Origin: an uncultured Collinsella sp.
Lineage (GTDB): Bacteria; Actinomycetota; Coriobacteriia; Coriobacteriales; Coriobacteriaceae
Direction: 5' to 3'
Length of the DNA stretch: 9,181 nt
NCBI GenBank assembly: GCA_900552145.1
Contig: URYW01000072.1
Coordinates: forward strand, 1 to 9,181
Made by a program: the position numbers and the translations under genes
Notes under the pieces: generated by a model
The model's input: only the letters and a program-made list of their open reading frames with translations
What the model was told of the DNA's origin: nothing
Database searches by the model: none
Shown here: positions 1-6,505 of the stretch, in pieces
Layout of the letters: each line of letters opens with the position of its first letter
Position numbering within the stretch: the first letter of the stretch is position 1

Positions 1-17
1 TACACCCGCCCCTCCAT
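1..17 (-). CDS. Possible 5' end of a truncated minus-strand gene
   Basis: An ATG at 17-15 on the minus strand follows a purine-rich stretch containing AAGGGGGGG, which ends 6 nt before the ATG and could act as a ribosome binding site. Only five codons (M-E-G-R-V) fall inside the window, so no product can be named. If real, the gene would lie downstream of the DtxR-family regulator on the same strand and could be one of its targets. The same signal could arise by chance in this poly-purine tract. Confidence 0.2.
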
Positions 18-205
18 ATTTTGCCCCCCCTTCCTCCCCTTCTGTCCCTTCTCTGGGGCCCTCTTTGGGTCTGGGTATGTTTTTAAAAACAATGCCCGGT
101 CCCGGCCTGCGGTAACGTTGCTGGCGGTTCTTGGGCATCGCTTGCTGGCGGGGTTCCTTGTCTGAGTTGGACTTAGTTGGTGGGGCCACTGGTCCCGGTC
201 GCTGT

Positions 206-224
206 CCCGCGCCTTTGGCGCGGG
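206..224. repeat. GC-rich hairpin with TTT loop (first copy)
   Basis: CCCGCGCC at 206-213 pairs perfectly over 8 bp with GGCGCGGG at 217-224 around a 3-nt TTT loop. The palindrome GGCGCGCC at 226-233 follows directly. There is no U-tract on either strand, so it is not a standard intrinsic terminator. Confidence 0.5.
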
Positions 225-344
225 AGGCGCGCCTCTTTGGGAACGAAGAGATAGCTCAGCTGTGATGGCGTCGCGCACCGAATGCTCCACTTTGGACTGC
301 GTCGGACTCGTTGTTGTTCGAATCCCCTATCCCCCTTTCGCTGG

Positions 345-361
345 TTCGCGCTTTGCGCGAA
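345..361. repeat. GC-rich hairpin with TTT loop (second copy)
   Basis: TTCGCGC at 345-351 pairs perfectly over 7 bp with GCGCGAA at 355-361 around a TTT loop. It lies 21 bp past the stop codon of the DtxR-family gene and could stabilise its 3' end, but lacks a U-tract. The CGCGC-TTT-GCGCG core resembles the hairpin at 206-224. Confidence 0.5.
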
Positions 362-382
362 CTCCGCGCTCCTGGGGGTCAA

Positions 383-772
383 TTAGGCTTCCGTTGTTGC
401 GCCGGCCGCATCTTCCCGTCCCAACATCGCCCTCAGCTTCTCGAAGCTCTCCTCACTCAGGCAGTGCTCCATGTGGCAACCCTCTTGCGACGCGACATCC
501 GCCGAAACACCGGCTTCCTCGAGCAACCGCACGAAAAAGCAGTGGCGCTCCCACATTTGGCGAGCGACCTCCAGACCACGTTCCGTCAGATGAACGTCGC
601 GCTTGCCCATTTCGACATAGCCGCTGTTTTCCAGCGTCGCCATGGCTTTAGAGACGCTCGCCTTGGTCACACCCAGGTATTCGGCGACGTCGATTGAGCG
701 CACCGTGCCTTGGCGCTCCGAGAGCACATAAATAGATTCGAGATAGTCTTCTCCAGATTCACGTAGGGCCAT
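383..772 (-). CDS. DtxR/MntR-family metal-dependent transcriptional repressor
   Basis: This 129-aa protein is probably a cytosolic DNA-binding repressor that uses Mn2+ or Fe2+ as co-repressor to control metal-uptake genes. The N-terminal 65 residues form a winged helix-turn-helix, with the recognition region VRSIDVAEYLGVTKASVSKAM at about 24-44. Residues 66-115 match the family's metal-binding and dimerisation domain. Likely metal ligands, by comparison with MntR and DtxR, are D9, E12, H77, C99, E102 and H103. D9 and E12 are as in MntR, whereas C99 stands where MntR has Glu and DtxR has Cys. The C-terminal SH3-like domain of full-length DtxR is absent, and the length suits the short MntR-like branch. 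The ATG at 772 is preceded by AAAGGCGG, a fair ribosome binding site. The gene is separated from the HAD gene by 212 bp and probably has its own promoter. Whether it responds to iron or manganese cannot be decided from sequence. Confidence 0.88.
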   Translation of the reverse strand: MALRESGEDYLESIYVLSERQGTVRSIDVAEYLGVTKASVSKAMATLENSGYVEMGKRDVHLTERGLEVARQMWERHCFFVRLLEEAGVSADVASQEGCHMEHCLSEESFEKLRAMLGREDAAGATTEA

Positions 773-793
773 GGGCCGCCTTTCGCGATGATC

Positions 794-805
794 GTTAGTT
801 AGCCT
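794..805 (-). promoter_or_regulatory. Possible DtxR-type operator half-site
   Basis: On the minus strand this reads AGGCTAACTAAC, close to the right half (AGGCTAACCTAA) of the actinobacterial DtxR/IdeR consensus. The left half is poorly kept. It lies 21 bp upstream of the start codon of a DtxR-family gene, where autoregulation would be plausible. Confidence 0.25.
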
Positions 806-825
806 TTGGATACTTTCCTTGGCTT

Positions 826-853
826 ACTTTACCGCAAAAGTTGCCCATGTCTT
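826..853 (-). promoter_or_regulatory. Possible promoter of the DtxR-family gene
   Basis: On the minus strand AAGACA (853-848) and TAAAGT (831-826) are separated by 16 bp and each match the sigma-70 -35 and -10 consensus at four of six positions. Transcription would begin near 819, giving a leader of about 45 nt that includes the possible operator at 794-805. The match is modest and other starts are possible. Confidence 0.3.
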
Positions 854-928
854 ACTACGTTGTTTAAAAAGTTAACCGTGTTTCACAAAATGCGCGGGGC
901 AAGCAGGGCGACACCGTACGCAACGTAC

Positions 929-977
929 AAGGAGTGTCCCCAGCTGCCGGCACAAAAGGAACGTCCCCAAGTGCCGA
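929..977. repeat. Two tandem 22-bp repeats containing GTCCCCA and TGCCG
   Basis: Copies at 929-950 and 956-977 start 27 bp apart and agree at 17 of 22 positions. The shared parts are AAGGA, GTCCCCA and TGCCG in the same spacing. They lie in the intergenic region just beyond the HAD phosphatase stop codon. The arrangement suggests a dispersed intergenic repeat rather than coding sequence. Confidence 0.6.
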
Positions 978-986
978 GCCGCAGCT
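942..986 (-). terminator. Stem-loop at the 3' end of the HAD phosphatase gene
   Basis: AGCTGC (942-947) and CGGCAC (948-953) pair with GCAGCT (981-986) and GTGCCG (971-976). The stem has 12 bp interrupted by a 4-nt bulge at 977-980, with a 17-nt loop. It overlaps the stop codon of the phosphatase gene and includes most of the second GTCCCC repeat. No U-run follows on the minus strand, so it may protect the 3' end or act only weakly as a terminator. Confidence 0.3.
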
Positions 987-1755
987 ATAGCAGCCCAAAG
1001 TGCTTCGCGGCGTTGTAGATCCCGTCGTCGTCCACGGCGGTCGTCACATAGGTCGCCGCAGCTTTCACCGTGTCCTGCGCGTTACCCATGGCCACGCTCG
1101 TGCCCACGGCGGAAAACATCGACAGGTCGTTCTCGCCGTCGCCAAAGGCGATCGCCTCGCTCGCGTCGATATCCAGCCGCTCCAGCGTCGCCGCAACACC
1201 CAGGTCCTTACCGCCGTTAGCCGGAATAATGTCGCAGAACAGATCGCACCAGCGCGTAGTGAGCGAATGCGACACCGCATCGGTCACGATATGCTCGTCG
1301 GCAGGGTCCACAAAGGCGCAAAACTGGTAGACCGGCGCGTCAAAGGCGTGCTCAAACGGCTCCTCGTGGTAAACGATTCCCGCGTTGCTACCGGCCGTCA
1401 CCACACGCTCGGACAGGCGGTTCACAAACGAGTTCTCGCCCTGCATGCACAGCGAGTCGTAGCGCCCCTCGGCCACCTGGTCCACGATCACCGCAACGTC
1501 GTCCGGGTCAATCGGACAGCTGCGGTAGACGCCCTCGGCATCAAAACAGTGCTGGCCCGAAAGCGTAATGTACGCATCCCAGCCCAGGTCGAACAGCCAA
1601 TCGGGCATCTGGTAGGTCGGACGGCCCGTGGCGATCACGCATGCGATCCCCTGCTCGTGAAAGCTGTCGAGCACCTGCTGCGCCGACGCCGCAATCCGGT
1701 GCGTCTTAAAGCTCAGCAGCGTGCCGTCGATATCGAAAAACGCGGCCCTGATCAT
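985..1755 (-). CDS. Cof-type HAD-superfamily phosphatase
   Basis: This 256-aa cytosolic hydrolase belongs to the HAD superfamily, subfamily IIB (Cof-like), Mg2+-dependent enzymes that remove phosphate from sugar phosphates, nucleotides or cofactor intermediates. All four motifs are visible. Motif I is FFDIDGTLL with nucleophile D8 and acid/base D10. Motif II is IATGR with T43. Motif III includes K183 in GGKDLGV. Motif IV is GDGENDLSM with D206 and D210. Residues of about 85-180 between motifs II and III form the C2-type cap that sets substrate choice. The family usually runs 250-290 aa, so the protein is complete. The ATG at 1755 lies 6 bp after the ABC-F stop codon. Its ribosome binding site (GGCGAGG) overlaps that stop, so the two genes are almost certainly cotranscribed and may be translationally coupled. 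The exact substrate cannot be read from the sequence. Confidence 0.92.
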   Translation of the reverse strand: MIRAAFFDIDGTLLSFKTHRIAASAQQVLDSFHEQGIACVIATGRPTYQMPDWLFDLGWDAYITLSGQHCFDAEGVYRSCPIDPDDVAVIVDQVAEGRYDSLCMQGENSFVNRLSERVVTAGSNAGIVYHEEPFEHAFDAPVYQFCAFVDPADEHIVTDAVSHSLTTRWCDLFCDIIPANGGKDLGVAATLERLDIDASEAIAFGDGENDLSMFSAVGTSVAMGNAQDTVKAAATYVTTAVDDDGIYNAAKHFGLL

Positions 1756-1761
1756 CCTCGC

Positions 1762-3621
1762 CTACTCCTCGCCCTCGAGCTTTTCGCTCGCCTCGAGCCA
1801 CGCCATCTCCAGCTCGTCCATGGCGGCATGGGCCTCGTCGATCTTTGCCTGCTGCTCGCCGAGCGCCGTGTAGTTGGTGGGATCGACCTGAGCCATCGCG
1901 GCCTCGGCCTCCTCCACGCGAGCGCGCTGCGTCTCCATCTTGCGCTCGAGCGAGCTCACCTCGCGGCGGAGCTTCTGGCGCTCGGCGTTGGAAAGACCGT
2001 TGGGCAGGCCGCTCGTCTTGGGCTTTTCGGCCGCAACCGCTGCGGCGCCGGTGTCGAACGTGCCGGTCTTGGCACTCGGCGCGCCCACGGGCTCGCCCTC
2101 GGCGGTGGCGTTGCACAGGCGCAGGTACTGATCGACGCCGCCGGGCATATGCGTCAGATGGCCATCGAGCAGTGCCCACTGTTGGTCGGTCACGCGCTCC
2201 ATGAGGAAACGGTCGTGCGTCACCAGGATCAGCGTGCCGGGCCAGCCGTCCAGCAGATCCTCGACAATCGCGAGCATATCGGTATCCAGGTCGTTGCCCG
2301 GCTCGTCCAGGATAAGCACGTTGGGCTCGTCCAGGATCGTCAGCAGCAGCGACAGGCGACGGCGTTGGCCGCCCGAAAGGTCGCCGATACGACTCCAGAG
2401 CTGTTGGGTCGTAAAGCCCAGGCGCTCGCAGAGCTTCTCGGGCGAAGTCTCCTTGCCGTCGATGACGTAGTACTTCTTATAGTTGCTGAGCAGCTCGCGG
2501 ATCGTGTCGCCCATGTAGGGCTCGAGCTCCTCGAGCTGCTGCGACAGCACGCCAAAGCGCACCGTCTGGCCGATCTTCACGCGGCCGCGCAGGGGCGCGA
2601 TCTTGCCCTGGATCACGTCGAGCAGCGTGGACTTGCCGGCACCGTTCTCACCCAAAAGACCATAGCGGTCGCCCGCGCCGATAAGCCAGGTCACGTCGGA
2701 GAGCACCTGCTTGGGCGCGCCGTCGGTATCCGCATAGCCGGCGTCCACGTCGATCACGTCGATGACCTGCTTGCCCAGGCGGCTCACCGCCAGGCGCTTG
2801 AGCTCCAGCTCGTCGCGCACGGGCGGCACGTCGGCGATGAGTTCGCGAGCGGCATCCACGCGAATCTTGGGCTTGGTGGAGCGCGCCTGAGCGCCACGGC
2901 TCAGCCACGCGAGCTCCTTGCGTGCCATGTTGCGACGACGCTCCTCGGTGACGGCGGCCATGCGGTCGCGCTCCACGCGCTGCAGGATGTAGGCCGAGTA
3001 GCCGCCCTCGAAGGGATCGACCTGGCCGTCGTGGACTTCCCACATACTGGTGCAGACCTCGTCCAAGAACCAGCGGTCGTGCGTGACCACGAGCATCGCG
3101 CCCTGACCGCGCTGCCAGCGGGCCTTTAAGTGGCGTGCGAGCCAGTTGATGGTACGCATGTCCAGGTGATTGGTGGGCTCGTCGAGCATGAGCACGTCGT
3201 AGTCGCCGATCAGCAGGCGCGCGAGGTCCACGCGGCGGCGTTGGCCGCCCGAAAGCTCGCCCACCGTGCCCTCCCAGGGCACATCGCTAATGAGGCCAGC
3301 GAGGATCTGGCGCGTGCGGGGGCTCGACGCCCACTCGTACTCGGGCGTGTCGCCGACGACAGCATGATGCACGGTGTCGGTATCGACGAGGTTGTCCTTT
3401 TGGCCGAGCAATCCGATCGTCGTGTCGCGGCGATGCGTCACGCGGCCGTCGTCGGGCTCCAACGTGCCGGCGAGTACGCTCAGCAGCGTCGACTTGCCGT
3501 CGCCGTTTTTACCGACAATACCAATGCGGTCGCCCTCGCCCACGCCGAGCGTTACGCTATCGAAAATATGCTTGGTGGGAAACTCTAGGCTGACGGAATC
3601 GCATCCCAAAAGAATCGCCAT
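1762..3621 (-). CDS. ABC-F family ATPase, Uup-like
   Basis: This 619-aa soluble protein has two ABC ATPase domains and no membrane segments, the ABC-F layout. Such proteins bind the ribosome and help resolve stalled or hard-to-translate states. Domain 1 has Walker A GKNGDGKS (37-44), signature LSGGQ (123-127), Walker B VLMLDEP (143-149, E148) and H181. A charged inter-domain linker follows at about 205-270, including KELAWLSRGAQARSTK (235-250), typical of Uup. Domain 2 has GENGAGKS (324-331), LSGGQ (415-419), VLILDEP (435-441, E440) and H469. Residues 545-615 form a coiled coil like the C-terminal domain of Uup. The motif after the second Walker B reads EPGNDLD, with Gly in place of the usual Thr. 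A longer frame extends to 3735, but ATG 3621 is preferred: AAGGAG lies 8 nt before it, and the conserved fold begins at once (MAILLGCDSVSLEF). The upstream frame would run through the pst terminator. An antibiotic-resistance role is not indicated. Confidence 0.93.
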   Translation of the reverse strand: MAILLGCDSVSLEFPTKHIFDSVTLGVGEGDRIGIVGKNGDGKSTLLSVLAGTLEPDDGRVTHRRDTTIGLLGQKDNLVDTDTVHHAVVGDTPEYEWASSPRTRQILAGLISDVPWEGTVGELSGGQRRRVDLARLLIGDYDVLMLDEPTNHLDMRTINWLARHLKARWQRGQGAMLVVTHDRWFLDEVCTSMWEVHDGQVDPFEGGYSAYILQRVERDRMAAVTEERRRNMARKELAWLSRGAQARSTKPKIRVDAARELIADVPPVRDELELKRLAVSRLGKQVIDVIDVDAGYADTDGAPKQVLSDVTWLIGAGDRYGLLGENGAGKSTLLDVIQGKIAPLRGRVKIGQTVRFGVLSQQLEELEPYMGDTIRELLSNYKKYYVIDGKETSPEKLCERLGFTTQQLWSRIGDLSGGQRRRLSLLLTILDEPNVLILDEPGNDLDTDMLAIVEDLLDGWPGTLILVTHDRFLMERVTDQQWALLDGHLTHMPGGVDQYLRLCNATAEGEPVGAPSAKTGTFDTGAAAVAAEKPKTSGLPNGLSNAERQKLRREVSSLERKMETQRARVEEAEAAMAQVDPTNYTALGEQQAKIDEAHAAMDELEMAWLEASEKLEGEE

Positions 3622-3629
3622 ATGCCCTG

Positions 3630-3635
3630 CTCCTT
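3630..3635 (-). promoter_or_regulatory. Ribosome binding site fixing the ABC-F start
   Basis: AAGGAG on the minus strand lies 8 nt before ATG 3621. It supports this start over the in-frame ATG at 3735. Confidence 0.75.
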
Positions 3636-3656
3636 CGTAGAAATTCAACGTTGTCC

Positions 3657-3665
3657 ATGATAGCA
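3657..3665 (-). promoter_or_regulatory. Extended -10 promoter for the ABC-F/HAD unit
   Basis: The minus strand reads TGCTATCAT, an extended -10 element (TGn followed by TATCAT, five of six to consensus). The -35 region is weak, as is common for extended -10 promoters, and falls in the GC-rich spacer after the pst terminator. Transcription would start near 3650, about 30 nt before the ABC-F start codon. Confidence 0.45.
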
Positions 3666-3668
3666 GCG

Positions 3669-3704
3669 AAAAGGCGGGCCGCACACGACACAAAAAGGCG
3701 GGCC
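3669..3704 (-). repeat. Duplicated 3' arm and U-tract of the pst terminator
   Basis: On the minus strand GGCCCGCCTTTT occurs at 3704-3693, as the 3' arm and U-tract of the terminator. It occurs again, identical over 12 nt, at 3680-3669. The copies are offset by 24 bp. Only the first has the extended 14-bp pairing partner. Confidence 0.6.
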
Positions 3705-3729
3705 ATCTCCCGCAAGAGATGACCCGCCT
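3692..3729 (-). terminator. Rho-independent terminator of the pstSCAB operon
   Basis: On the minus strand the arms 3729-3716 and 3709-3696 pair over 14 bp, with a single T-G wobble. The loop is 6 nt (TTGCGG), and TTTTTG follows at 3696-3691. It lies 55 bp after the pstB stop codon and is a textbook intrinsic terminator. It separates the phosphate operon from the ABC-F/HAD unit. Confidence 0.9.
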
Positions 3730-3740
3730 CTCCAATCAGT

Positions 3741-3766
3741 CCCGTGGCGACCGTGGCCGCCACGGG
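3741..3766 (-). other. 9-bp hairpin between pstB and its terminator
   Basis: CCCGTGGCG (3741-3749) pairs perfectly with CGCCACGGG (3758-3766) around an 8-nt loop. It lies 18 bp beyond the pstB stop codon. There is no U-tract, so it more likely protects the 3' end of the mRNA than ends transcription. Confidence 0.5.
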
Positions 3767-3784
3767 CCTCAAGCATGTCCCGGA

Positions 3785-4653
<869 letters not shown>

Positions 4654-4657
<4 letters not shown>

Positions 4658-5580
4658 TCGGCCGTCATCTTCCTTGCCAGTTGCTTGCCCACAATGCGGG
4701 CGATTACGTTAAACAGCAGCACGCAAATCATCAGCAGTGCAGCGGTGCCCCAGACGATCTGCTGGGCCTCGGGGCTGCCCTCGCCATAGATCTTGTAGAT
4801 ATGCACGGCGAGCGACTCGCCGGGGCGGAACACGTTCCAGGCGCAGGTAGGGCTCGACAGGTTAAAGCTCCAGAAGTTCAGGCGAACCGGCGAGCTCATG
4901 CCCGAGGTAAAGAGCAATGCTGCGGCCTCGCCAAAGACACGGCCGGCCGAAAGCACGATGCCGGTCACGATGGCGGGCATGGCCTCAGGAATCAGGATGT
5001 GCAGCGTGGCCTCCCAGCGAGTGAGGCCCATGGCCAGGCACGCATCGCGCTGGGCCTGCGGCACGTCCTCGAGCGCCTGCTGAATCACGCGCACCAGGAT
5101 GGGGATGTTGAACATGGTGAGCGCGACGGCGCCGGAGATGATGGAGTACTTCCAGCCCAGCTGCACCGAGAACACCAGGAAGCCAAACATGCCGGCGACG
5201 ATGGAAGGCAGCGAGGACAGCGTCTCGATGGCGGTGGAGGCGATGTCGCGGATGGGTCCGTCCGGCGCGTACTCAACCAGGAAGACCGCGCCGCCCAGAC
5301 TGATGGGCACCGAGATACCTAAGGTGATCAGCAGCAGATAGAACGAGTCGAACAGCTGGTAGAGTACGCCGCCCTGGGTTCCGTTGGCGCGCGCGGGCTG
5401 CGTGAGAAAGCCCGGCTGGAACAGCGTCGAGATACCCTCGAGCAGGATGTAGGCCACCATGGAGATGACGATGAGCATGACGATGGCGACGATTACCGTC
5501 AGCACGCCCGTGGCGATGCGGTCCTGCTTTTGGACGCGCCCGAGTCTCTCCTCGTCGATATGGATGCGCGTGCTAGCCAC
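4654..5580 (-). CDS. pstA: Phosphate ABC transporter permease PstA
   Basis: This 308-aa integral membrane protein forms half of the phosphate channel with PstC. Hydrophobic segments, probably six, lie near 23-50, 78-103, 122-142, 147-166, 199-224 and 274-298. The cytoplasmic EAA-type loop that docks on PstB is at about 175-215 (QRDACLAMGLTRWEA, then IPEAMPAIVTG). Motifs such as ETLSSLPSIVAGMFGF and SAGRVFGEAAALLFT are typical of PstA. I prefer the GTG at 5580, which overlaps the pstC stop codon by 8 nt and has AAGGGGGCGAAGG upstream. A TTG at 5604 would add 8 residues (MAARGRRL when read as Met) and overlap pstC by 32 nt, but no ribosome binding site precedes it. The choice does not affect the function. 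Confidence 0.95.
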
Positions 5581-6481
5581 GAGCCTTCGCCCCCTTGCGG
5601 CCAATGAGATGGATAATCAGGATGAAGATGAGGCTCATGCCCATCAGCAGCAGACCGAGCGCCCACAGAACATCGTCCTGGGCCGAGCCCTCGGCATAGA
5701 CCGCCATAGACGTGGTGAGTGTGGTGGTGATGGTGGACGCCGGCGACAGCAGCGACGTCGGCATGGCCTCGATACCGCCGATGACCATGCGCACGGCGAG
5801 CGTCTCGCCAAAGGCGCGGGTCATGCCAAGGATGACCGCGGTCATGAGCGACGGCATGGCGGACTTGAGCACCACGTGCCAGATGGTCTGCCAGCGGGTG
5901 TAGCCCAGCGCGAGCGAACCCTGGCGGTAGCTGTCGGGCACGGCGCGCAAGCCGTCGCCCGAAAGCGTGGTCATGGTCGGTAGGATCATGACGGCCAGCA
6001 CGATGGCGCCGGGAAGGATACCCAGGCCTGTGCTTACGTGGAAAACGCTCTTCATAAGGCCGACGACCACGTGAAAGCCAATAAGGCCAAAGACGACCGA
6101 GGGAATACCGGTCAAAAGCTCAATAAGCGGCTGAAAGATCTTGGAACCAAACTTAGGGCTAATCTCGACCGCAAAGATGGCAGAGCCGATGGCGATGGGC
6201 AGCGCGATGAGCGTGGAGAGCACCATGACCGCAAACGAGGTGACGATCAGGGGCAGGGCGCCGGTGTAGGGCAGGCCGTTTTTGGCCGTGTTGGCCAGGT
6301 CCCACTTGGTGCCGGTGAAGAACTCGACGACCGAGACGCCGTCCTTGATAAAAGCCGAGAGGCCCTTTTGGGCGACCATAAAGATGAGCGCGGCAACGAC
6401 AAGCGTCACGAGCGCTACGCACGCGCCCGTGACGCCCAGGCCCACGTTCTCAAGATCGCGCTTTGGCAGCTGTTTTGCCAT
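5573..6481 (-). CDS. pstC: Phosphate ABC transporter permease PstC
   Basis: This 302-aa integral membrane protein pairs with PstA to form the translocation path of the high-affinity phosphate importer. Six hydrophobic segments lie near 17-37, 75-104, 120-145, 153-172, 208-230 and 271-293. The EAA loop contacting PstB is at about 183-225 (SYRQGSLALGYTRWQT, then LKSAMPSLMTAV). Features typical of PstC include ELLTGIPSVVFGLIGF (121-136) and TRAFGETLAV (221-230). The length is normal for the family. The ATG at 6481 has GAAAGG about 7 nt upstream and lies 24 bp after the pstS stop codon. That spacing has no room for a promoter, so it is cotranscribed with pstS. The 3' end overlaps pstA by 8 nt. 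Confidence 0.96.
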   Translation of the reverse strand: MAKQLPKRDLENVGLGVTGACVALVTLVVAALIFMVAQKGLSAFIKDGVSVVEFFTGTKWDLANTAKNGLPYTGALPLIVTSFAVMVLSTLIALPIAIGSAIFAVEISPKFGSKIFQPLIELLTGIPSVVFGLIGFHVVVGLMKSVFHVSTGLGILPGAIVLAVMILPTMTTLSGDGLRAVPDSYRQGSLALGYTRWQTIWHVVLKSAMPSLMTAVILGMTRAFGETLAVRMVIGGIEAMPTSLLSPASTITTTLTTSMAVYAEGSAQDDVLWALGLLLMGMSLIFILIIHLIGRKGAKARG

Positions 6482-6505
6482 TGCAAACCTTTCCGGGGCG
6501 ATTAT

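Larger units (their letters stand above)
18..382. other. Non-coding region downstream of the DtxR-family gene
   Basis: This 365-bp stretch holds no open frame with a credible start and a recognisable product. Positions 5-56 are a pyrimidine-rich tract on the plus strand. The 10-bp core TTGCTGGCGG occurs at 118-127 and again at 142-151. Two GC-rich hairpins with TTT loops lie at 206-224 and 345-361, with the 8-bp palindrome GGCGCGCC at 226-233. Between the hairpins, 245-335 contains a D-arm-like TAGCTCAG and a T-loop-like TTCGAAT, but the arms do not pair as in a tRNA. No U-tract follows either hairpin, so no clear terminator for the regulator gene is visible. Confidence 0.5.

Noticed and set aside
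245..335. A tRNA gene suggested by TAGCTCAG and TTCGAATCCCC
   Set aside because: The 7-nt segments where the acceptor arms should be do not pair, the T-stem (TGTTG against CCCCT) does not pair, and the 65-nt distance between the two motifs is too long even for a class II tRNA. No CCA end is present.
173..382. A 69-codon minus-strand open frame just after the DtxR-family gene
   Set aside because: It covers the hairpins and the tRNA-like stretch, has no clear ribosome binding site, and its translation matches no recognisable family.
1000..3129. A 709-codon open frame on the plus strand opposite the ABC-F and HAD genes
   Set aside because: It mirrors GC-biased codons of two well-supported minus-strand genes, has no recognisable domain or ribosome binding site, and its translation is rich in His, Arg and Leu, as expected of an antisense shadow.
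3622..3735. A 38-residue N-terminal extension of the ABC-F protein
   Set aside because: It would be translated from within the pst terminator region, upstream of the likely promoter, and the strong ribosome binding site lies before ATG 3621.
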